From assembly GCA_019413245.1 (NCBI GenBank), contig DXNX01000018.1, positions 1 to 24,466 on the forward strand: a stretch of DNA of 24,466 nt, written 5' to 3'. This stretch comes from Oscillospiraceae bacterium (GTDB lineage Bacteria > Bacillota > Clostridia > Oscillospirales > Ruminococcaceae). Positions within the stretch are counted from its first letter, which is position 1. Each line of letters opens with the position of its first letter. This document shows, one piece after another, positions 20,101 to 24,466 of the stretch. The notes below the pieces were generated by a model. The model had not been told where the DNA came from, ran no database searches, and was given only the letters and a program-made list of their open reading frames with translations. A program made the translations under genes and the position numbers.

Positions 20101-21789
20101 TTATTCGACCGAGATCATGTAATAGTACACCGGCTGGCCGCCATGGATATGGCTGACCTCAATGTTGCCGCCGCACTTGGACTGCACCAGTTCGGTGGTG
20201 CGCTCGGCGTCGGCGTCATCCACGTCGCAGCCGGAGATGACGGTAATGAACTGGGTGTCCTTCTTGCGCATGGAGCGGGCCAGACGGTAGGTCATCTTGG
20301 TGATGTCGGAACCGGTGGCCACGATTTTGCCGTTCTCCAGAGCCATGATCTCACCCTTCTTGATGGGCTTGCCGTCAAACTCGCTGTCGCGGGCGGCGTA
20401 GGTGATCAGGCCGGTGGCCACCTTATCGGCAGCGGCCATCATGTTGACGGCGTTCTCATCCGGCGTGGCATCCGGGTCAAAGTTCAGCATGGCGGTCATG
20501 CCCTGGGGCACCGTGCGGGTGGGCAGGACCAGCACCTTGCGGTCTGCCAGTTTCTGGGCCTGTTCCGCCGCCATGATGATGTTCTTGTTGTTGGGCAGAA
20601 CCAGCACCGTCTGGGCCGGCACGCTCTGGATGGCAGCCAGGATGTCCTCGGTGGCCGGGTTCATGGTCTGACCGCCGGACACGACGGCATCCACGCCCAG
20701 ATCGCTGAAGACGGCACGCAGGCCCTCACCGGCAGCCACAGCCACAAAGCCGTAGGTGCGCTCCGGGTCAACGGCGGCGTACACGAACTCTTCACCGGCG
20801 GCCTTGCCCTCAGCTTCCGCCTGCTTCTCCAGGCCCTTGCCCTGCTTCTGGCGGGCCAGGAACTGCTCGTGCATGTTCTCAATCTTGAAGTTGGTCAGGT
20901 AGCCGTACTTGATGGCCTCGCTGAGCATCATGCCGGGGTCGGCGGTGTGCACATGGCAGTTGGCCACGTCATCGTCCTCAATGACCACCACGGAATCACC
21001 GTTGGATTCCAGGAAAGCACGCAGCTTGGCCACGCTGGCGTTCTCGTTCTTGTGCAGCAGGAACTGGGTGCAGTAGCCGTTCTTGATGTCCTCGACCTTC
21101 ATCAGGTCATCGGTAAAAACGCCCTTGCCGGCGGACTCGCTGTTCAGCTTCGGCTTCGGGGCCACTTCCTCACCGGTGACCATACCGCGGCCTTCAAACA
21201 CCTGCTGCATGCCTTCAAACACCAGCATGATGCCCTGACCGCCGGCATCCACGACGCCGGCCTTCTTCAGCACAGGCAGCTGGTTGGGGGTGTCTTCCAG
21301 AGCAGCCTGACCGGCAGCCATGACCTCGGCCCACAGAGCGGGCACTTCGGTGGCAGTGGAAGCAGCAGCAGCCTCGGCAGCCAGACGGGTGACGGTGAGG
21401 ATGGTACCTTCGGTGGGCTTCATGACGGCCTTGTACGCAGCCTCCACGCCCATCTGCAGCGCGTTGGCCAGGTCAGCGGCCTCGGCGTTGGTCTTGCCCT
21501 GCAGCGCCTTGGAGAAGCCGCGGAACAGCAGGCTGGTGATCACGCCGGAGTTGCCGCGGGCGCCGCGCAGCATGGCGGAAGCGGCAGCCTTGCTGGCTTC
21601 GGCCACGGTGCAGGTATCGGGCATGGCCTGCAGTTCCTGGGTGGCAGCCCCGATGGTCATGCTCATATTGGTACCGGTATCGCCGTCCGGCACGGGGAAG
21701 ACGTTCAGCTCGTCCACCCGGACGCGCTGGTTGGCGATGTTGTTGGCGCCGGAAAGAATGGCGTCACGCAGTGTTTTACCGTTGATCAT
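20101..21789 (-). CDS. fakA: FakA-like fatty acid kinase catalytic subunit (DAK2 domain, YloV family)
   Basis: FakA with a FakB partner phosphorylates exogenous fatty acids for phospholipid synthesis. The 562-residue protein has an N-terminal DAK2 ATP-binding domain with NVFPVPDGDTGTNM (29-42) and RGARGNSGVI (75-84), the Mg-ATP motifs of the dihydroxyacetone-kinase family. A central domain contains KNGYCTQF and NCHVHTADPG, matching the conserved Cys and His-x-His of FakA. The C-terminal domain is DegV-like in fold in known members. Length matches the family (about 550). The ATG at 21787-21789 has GAGGTG upstream. It follows the Gls24-like gene by 48 bases, the same pairing as yloU-yloV in B. 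subtilis. No FakB is in the window. Confidence 0.93.
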   Translation of the reverse strand: MINGKTLRDAILSGANNIANQRVRVDELNVFPVPDGDTGTNMSMTIGAATQELQAMPDTCTVAEASKAAASAMLRGARGNSGVITSLLFRGFSKALQGKTNAEAADLANALQMGVEAAYKAVMKPTEGTILTVTRLAAEAAAASTATEVPALWAEVMAAGQAALEDTPNQLPVLKKAGVVDAGGQGIMLVFEGMQQVFEGRGMVTGEEVAPKPKLNSESAGKGVFTDDLMKVEDIKNGYCTQFLLHKNENASVAKLRAFLESNGDSVVVIEDDDVANCHVHTADPGMMLSEAIKYGYLTNFKIENMHEQFLARQKQGKGLEKQAEAEGKAAGEEFVYAAVDPERTYGFVAVAAGEGLRAVFSDLGVDAVVSGGQTMNPATEDILAAIQSVPAQTVLVLPNNKNIIMAAEQAQKLADRKVLVLPTRTVPQGMTAMLNFDPDATPDENAVNMMAAADKVATGLITYAARDSEFDGKPIKKGEIMALENGKIVATGSDITKMTYRLARSMRKKDTQFITVISGCDVDDADAERTTELVQSKCGGNIEVSHIHGGQPVYYYMISVE

Positions 21790-21837
21790 GTATTCTTACA
21801 CCTCGTTGTCTTACACTCTGTTCTGTTGGGCGGGGGT

Positions 21838-22191
21838 TCAGTCCGAGATAATGTCATCCACAAACACGTCGATGCGGGCCACTTTCAGCCCGGTGGCGCG
21901 CTCGACCTCGTCCTGTACGCGGTGGGTGATGCTCTGGGTGATGGATGCAATATTCAGACCGTACCCCACCTTAATATGCAGCGCAATGACGAGCTTGCCG
22001 TCCTTTTCGGACACGCTGACGCCCTTTTCCGGCAGACTGCCGTTGCGCAGGGTCTGGCGCACGGTATTGGCAGCCGGATTCTGCCCCATCGCGGCGATAC
22101 CGTAGCAATGACGGGCCGCCTGGGCCACCAGGCCGGAGAAGTATTCGTTGGTAAGCGAAATATGCCCATAGGGATTGACTTTTGTGATCAC
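21838..22191 (-). CDS. Asp23/Gls24 family protein (YloU-like)
   Basis: A 117-residue Asp23/Gls24 family protein. Family features seen: an opening segment ending in NPYGHISLTNEYFSGLVAQAA, a GKLVIALHIKVGYGLNIASI strand-rich core, and the closing LKVARIDVFVDDI. Members include general stress or envelope-associated proteins such as Staphylococcus Asp23, while YloU, always next to YloV/FakA, has no settled function. The start is GTG at 22189-22191, eight bases after a strong AAAGGAGG; no ATG is better placed. First gene of the unit leading into fakA. Confidence 0.92.
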   Translation of the reverse strand: MITKVNPYGHISLTNEYFSGLVAQAARHCYGIAAMGQNPAANTVRQTLRNGSLPEKGVSVSEKDGKLVIALHIKVGYGLNIASITQSITHRVQDEVERATGLKVARIDVFVDDIISD

Positions 22192-22193
22192 AA
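22182..22193. repeat. Perfect 12-bp palindrome over the Gls24-like start codon
   Basis: TTGTGATCACAA reads the same on both strands and includes the GTG start codon. Partly constrained by coding (start plus MIT), so it may be chance; its core resembles CRP-type half-sites. Confidence 0.5.
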
Positions 22194-22277
22194 GCCGAAC
22201 CTCCTTTATTTACGAGATCAGCGGCAAAGCGCCCTGCGGAAACGCCGCCGGTGATTTGCGCCGTATAATTATAGTTT

Positions 22278-22306
22278 ATTATACACTATTTGGCGCCATT
22301 TGAACA
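22278..22306 (-). promoter_or_regulatory. Probable promoter of the Gls24-like/fakA unit
   Basis: On the minus strand TGTTCA (plus 22301-22306), 17 bases, TATAAT (plus 22278-22283). The -35 is weak but the -10 is consensus and the flanks are AT-rich in an otherwise GC-rich region. Confidence 0.5.
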
Positions 22307-22431
22307 GGGGCATTTTTGTCAAACGAGGAAGAAATCCCATGAAAAGATGCCCAAAAACGTCCTGTATTTTTGTCAGGCGGATTTTACATTCCATTCACAA
22401 AATTTCCATTCCGTCCGCGTATACTGGATTT

Positions 22432-22453
22432 AAGGGAAGCGGCAGCTTCCCTT
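22432..22453 (+). promoter_or_regulatory. Perfect hairpin at the predicted 5' end of the CBS-gene mRNA
   Basis: AAGGGAAGC (22432-22440), loop GGCA, GCTTCCCTT (22445-22453). It begins seven bases after TATACT (22420-22425), about where transcription would start, and lacks a following T run, so it does not look like a terminator. Confidence 0.55.
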
Positions 22454-22500
22454 CCCTACCGTCAATGACCCCTATTATTTCCCCATAAGGAGACCCCGTT

Positions 22501-22968
22501 ATGAACCTGCTGTTTTTCCTCACACCCAAGCAGGATGTCCTGTTCGTGTACGAGGATTTCACCCTGCGCCAGACCCTTGAAAAGTGGACCAACCAGCGTT
22601 TTGCCACCATCCCGGTATTGCGCCGCAACGGCGAGTATGTGGGCACCATCACCGAAGGCGACATTCTGTGGGGCATCAAGAACCTGCACGGGCTGGACCT
22701 GGACGCCAGCGAAGATGTGCCGATTTCCAGCTTTCCCCGCCGGCGTGATTACAAGGCTGTGCCCGTCACCACCGATATGCGTGCGCTGCTGCACGCCGCC
22801 ATCGATCAGAACTTTGTTCCGGTGGTGGATGACCGTAATGTCTTTATCGGCATGGTACGCCGTACCGTGATCCTGCGTCATTTCACTGAGCAATATGAGC
22901 TTTCCGCAGAAAACGGCGGCAAATTGCCCCCACCTAAAACGCGCCGCGCTGCCACGCAGCGTGCCTGA
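22501..22968 (+). CDS. CBS-domain protein (two CBS motifs, putative ligand sensor)
   Basis: A 155-residue protein made almost only of a CBS pair (Bateman module): the first motif at about 12-62 (TLRQTLEKWTNQRFATIPVL, then GEYVGTITEGDILWGI), the second at about 85-130 (AVPVTTDMRALLHAAI, then NFVPVVDDRNVFIGMVRR). Such pairs bind adenine nucleotides such as AMP, ATP or c-di-AMP in other proteins. No catalytic or membrane domain is attached, and the C-terminal 25 residues are basic and probably disordered. The ATG at 22501 has AAGGAG upstream. Monocistronic, ended by a strong terminator. The partner and ligand cannot be read from sequence. Confidence 0.88.
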   Translation: MNLLFFLTPKQDVLFVYEDFTLRQTLEKWTNQRFATIPVLRRNGEYVGTITEGDILWGIKNLHGLDLDASEDVPISSFPRRRDYKAVPVTTDMRALLHAAIDQNFVPVVDDRNVFIGMVRRTVILRHFTEQYELSAENGGKLPPPKTRRAATQRA

Positions 22969-22985
22969 CATCTGCCCAAAATGTG

Positions 22986-23016
22986 GGGCGTGCCCTTTTC
23001 CGGCACGCCCTTTTTT
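22986..23016 (+). terminator. Terminator of the CBS-domain gene
   Basis: GGGCGTGCC (22986-22994) pairs with GGCACGCCC (23002-23010), followed by six T (23011-23016). The next gene starts 34 bases later without a clear promoter, so some read-through is likely. Confidence 0.92.
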
Positions 23017-23050
23017 GCGGAGTGTATCTAAAAACCAACGGAGGATTACC

Positions 23051-24196
23051 ATGGAAAACCAACATGCATCTCTTTTCGGCACCAAAAAACTTGGGTTCGG
23101 CATGATGCGCCTGCCCATGTGCAAACAGGCCGACGGCACCGAACTGGTAGACACCGAGCAGGTCTGCCGGATGGTGGACGAGTTTCTGGACCGCGGATTC
23201 TGCTATTTTGACACCGCCCACGGGTATCTGGACGGCAAAAGCGAACTGGCGGTGCGAGACTGCCTGACCAGCCGCTATCCCCGGGAGCGCTATCTGCTGA
23301 CGGACAAGCTGACCTCCTCCTTCTTCAAGACGGAGGCTGACATCCGGCCGCTGTTTGAAAGCCAGCTCAAAGCCTGCGGCGTGGAGTACTTTGACTTCTA
23401 TCTGCTCCATTCCATCACAGCCGACAACTATGACCATTACCGCAGCTGCCACGCCTTTGAGGCAGTGCAGCAGCTGAAAGCCGAAGGTCTTGTCCGGCAT
23501 GTGGGATTCTCCTTCCACGACAAGCCGGCACTGCTGCGGCAGATCCTGACCGAACACCCGGAGATTGAGGTGGTCCAGCTTCAGTTCAACTATGCCGACT
23601 ATGAGGACCCCGGCGTACAGAGCCGGGCCAACTATGAGGTCTGCCAGGAATTCGGCAAGCCGGTCATCGTGATGGAACCGGTGAAGGGCGGACGTCTGGC
23701 CGACCTGATTCCGGAAGCCGCTACAGTCCTGGAGCAGCTGCACGGCGGCAGCGCTGCCAGTTATGCGGTGCGGTTTGCGGCCTCCTATGAAGGCATCGGC
23801 ATGGTCCTCAGCGGCATGAGCACCCTGGACCAGATGCGGGACAACCTGAGCTACATGCAGGCGTTCACCCCGCTGTCCGGCGCCGAGCGGGCTGCCATCT
23901 CCCAGGTGTGTACCCTGCTGCACCGGCAGGACACCATCGCCTGCACCAACTGCCGGTACTGCGTGGCGGGCTGCCCCAAACAGATCCTGATTCCCGATCT
24001 TTTTGCCTGCCTGAACGCCAAAAAGCAGTACAAGGACTGGAACAGCGATTTCTATTATGAAGTCAACACCAACGACCACGGCAAGGCGTCCGACTGCGTG
24101 AAATGCGGGCAGTGCGAGCATGTATGCCCCCAGCATCTGCCCATCCGGAAGCTGCTGGAACAGGCGGCCGCTATTTTTGAAAAGGCAGAGAGCTGA
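23051..24196 (+). CDS. Aldo/keto reductase with C-terminal 2x[4Fe-4S]-type region (second copy)
   Basis: A 381-residue protein with an aldo/keto reductase barrel (about 10-275) and catalytic residues Asp54 (YFDTAHGY), Tyr59, Lys86 (TDKL) and His120 (YLLHS). The C-terminus has two four-cysteine groups, Cys298/301/304/308 (CTNCRYCVAGCP) and Cys349/352/355/359 (CVKCGQCEHVCP), spaced like ferredoxin ligands for two 4Fe-4S clusters. It is longer than, and clearly diverged from, the 2022-3035 protein: the barrel, inter-cluster spacing and start differ, so they are distant paralogues, not a recent duplication. The ATG at 23051 has GGAGG upstream; in-frame codons further upstream overlap the previous gene and its terminator. 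Substrate unknown; likely anaerobic redox metabolism. Confidence 0.9.
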   Translation: MENQHASLFGTKKLGFGMMRLPMCKQADGTELVDTEQVCRMVDEFLDRGFCYFDTAHGYLDGKSELAVRDCLTSRYPRERYLLTDKLTSSFFKTEADIRPLFESQLKACGVEYFDFYLLHSITADNYDHYRSCHAFEAVQQLKAEGLVRHVGFSFHDKPALLRQILTEHPEIEVVQLQFNYADYEDPGVQSRANYEVCQEFGKPVIVMEPVKGGRLADLIPEAATVLEQLHGGSAASYAVRFAASYEGIGMVLSGMSTLDQMRDNLSYMQAFTPLSGAERAAISQVCTLLHRQDTIACTNCRYCVAGCPKQILIPDLFACLNAKKQYKDWNSDFYYEVNTNDHGKASDCVKCGQCEHVCPQHLPIRKLLEQAAAIFEKAES

Positions 24197-24213
24197 CCGT
24201 CAATCGAATTTTG

Positions 24214-24242
24214 AGGGGGCGTTTTCCCCTTCCCCGTTTTTT
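24214..24242 (+). terminator. Weak candidate terminator of the second aldo/keto reductase
   Basis: AGGGG (24214-24218) can pair with CCCCT (24226-24230), and a T run ends at 24242. The stem is short and the T run is separated from it by TCCCCG, so efficiency is doubtful. Confidence 0.35.
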
Positions 24243-24261
24243 CGGCAACATACAAAAATCA

Positions 24262-24293
24262 AAGGCCGCTGCCCTTTGCGGGGCAGCGGCCTT
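24262..24293 (-). terminator. Terminator of rplL
   Basis: AAGGCCGCTGCCC (24262-24274) pairs exactly with GGGCAGCGGCCTT (24281-24293) around a six-base loop. In the minus-strand direction it is followed by the U-rich TTTGATTTTTG. It lies 23 bases after the rplL stop. Confidence 0.88.
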
Positions 24294-24316
24294 CTTAACT
24301 GTATGAGGGAAAAAGC

Positions 24317-24466
24317 TTACTTCAGTTCGACCTTAGCGCCGACTTCTTCCAGCTTCTTCTGCATCTCTTCGGCCTCAGCCTTCGGAGCCTGCTCCTTCAG
24401 CTTGGCGTCAGCGGTCTCAACCAGCTTCTTGGCCTCCATCAGGGAAGCGCCGGTCAGCTCCTTAAC
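24317..24466 (-). CDS. rplL: 50S ribosomal protein L7/L12 (partial, C-terminal 49 residues)
   Basis: The minus strand reads VKELTGASLMEAKKLVETAD and ends EEVGAKVELK followed by TAA at 24317-24319. This is the globular C-terminal domain of L7/L12, the stalk protein that recruits translation factors; the VK-E-TG, LMEAKKLVE and GAKVELK elements are hallmark. The N-terminal part and the upstream gene (usually rplJ) are outside the window. It ends its transcription unit, given the terminator at 24262-24293. Confidence 0.95.
   Translation of the reverse strand, partial: VKELTGASLMEAKKLVETADAKLKEQAPKAEAEEMQKKLEEVGAKVELK

Larger units (their letters stand above)
22192..22500. other. 309-bp divergent intergenic region between Gls24-like gene and CBS gene
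   Basis: It contains the minus-strand promoter for the Gls24-like/fakA unit (22278-22306), a plus-strand -10-like TATACT (22420-22425) for the CBS gene, and a perfect hairpin (22432-22453). A 49-codon frame from ATG 22339 follows a GAGGAAG, but it overlaps the CBS promoter area and resembles nothing I know, so I do not call it a gene. Confidence 0.6.

Noticed and set aside
20098..22254. 718-codon plus-strand open frame opposite fakA and the Gls24-like gene
   Set aside because: Spans two real minus-strand genes, including their intergenic ribosome sites; no family resemblance.
22339..22488. Possible 49-residue small protein after GAGGAAG
   Set aside because: It runs through the presumed CBS-gene promoter and hairpin and resembles no known protein; without conservation data I cannot support it.
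1..24466. Defence island, prophage, transposon or biosynthetic cluster
   Set aside because: No integrase, transposase, toxin-antitoxin pair, nuclease-helicase defence pair, synthase or terminal repeat was found; RecG is the housekeeping helicase and the GH25 gene is not next to holin or other phage genes.

Overview
The window looks like a chromosomal segment of a GC-rich, low-oxygen Firmicute. I infer the Oscillospirales / Ruminococcaceae group (Faecalibacterium–Gemmiger–Subdoligranulum-like), but only from gene content and style, not from any marker match. Support comes from ireB, the Gls24-like plus FakA pair, a TPP riboswitch driving the ECF component ThiT, two Fe-S aldo/keto reductases, sigma-A-like promoters (TTGaca / TAtaaT) and strong intrinsic terminators. 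I found no tRNA, rRNA, CRISPR array, insertion sequence, integrase or phage gene. The content is mostly core metabolism and housekeeping.

Layout. 1-1806 (minus): a cysteine desulfurase followed by the start of thiI, a sulfur-relay pair. 2022-3035 (minus): an Fe-S aldo/keto reductase, divergent from 3194-6115 (plus), which is the complete proline pathway proC-proB-proA. 6321-8369 (minus): a large, anchored or secreted GH25 muramidase with a Thr-Pro repeat linker. 8672-10384 (plus): a stand-alone, divergent glycogen branching enzyme. 10425-10577: a TPP riboswitch with its terminator, controlling thiT (10611-11171). 11309-12034: an AlkD-like DNA alkylation repair protein. 12384-16048: an N-acetylglucosamine utilisation block, nagE (PTS EIICB), nagB and nagA, with terminators after nagE and after nagB. 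16194-16448: ireB. 16519-17856 (minus): a D-Ala-D-Ala carboxypeptidase. 17951-22191 (minus): Gls24-like gene, fakA and recG, reminiscent of the yloU-yloV-recG neighbourhood of Bacillus subtilis. 22501-22968 (plus): a two-CBS-domain protein. 23051-24196 (plus): a second Fe-S aldo/keto reductase. 24317-24466 (minus): the C-terminus of ribosomal protein L7/L12.

How the genes work together. NagE imports GlcNAc as GlcNAc-6-P, NagA deacetylates it and NagB converts GlcN-6-P to fructose-6-P and ammonia. The muramidase, the carboxypeptidase and IreB (a target of the PASTA kinase) are further cell-wall functions nearby, though nothing shows they are co-regulated. ThiT under TPP control is thiamine salvage. 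The cysteine desulfurase probably feeds ThiI.

I do not see a clear undescribed system. The items most worth a second look are the altered active-site segment of the branching enzyme, the unusual leader of nagE, an inverted repeat over the nagB promoter, the terminator between nagB and nagA, the modular N-terminus and 24-bp repeat of the muramidase, and a perfect hairpin at the predicted 5' end of the CBS-gene transcript.
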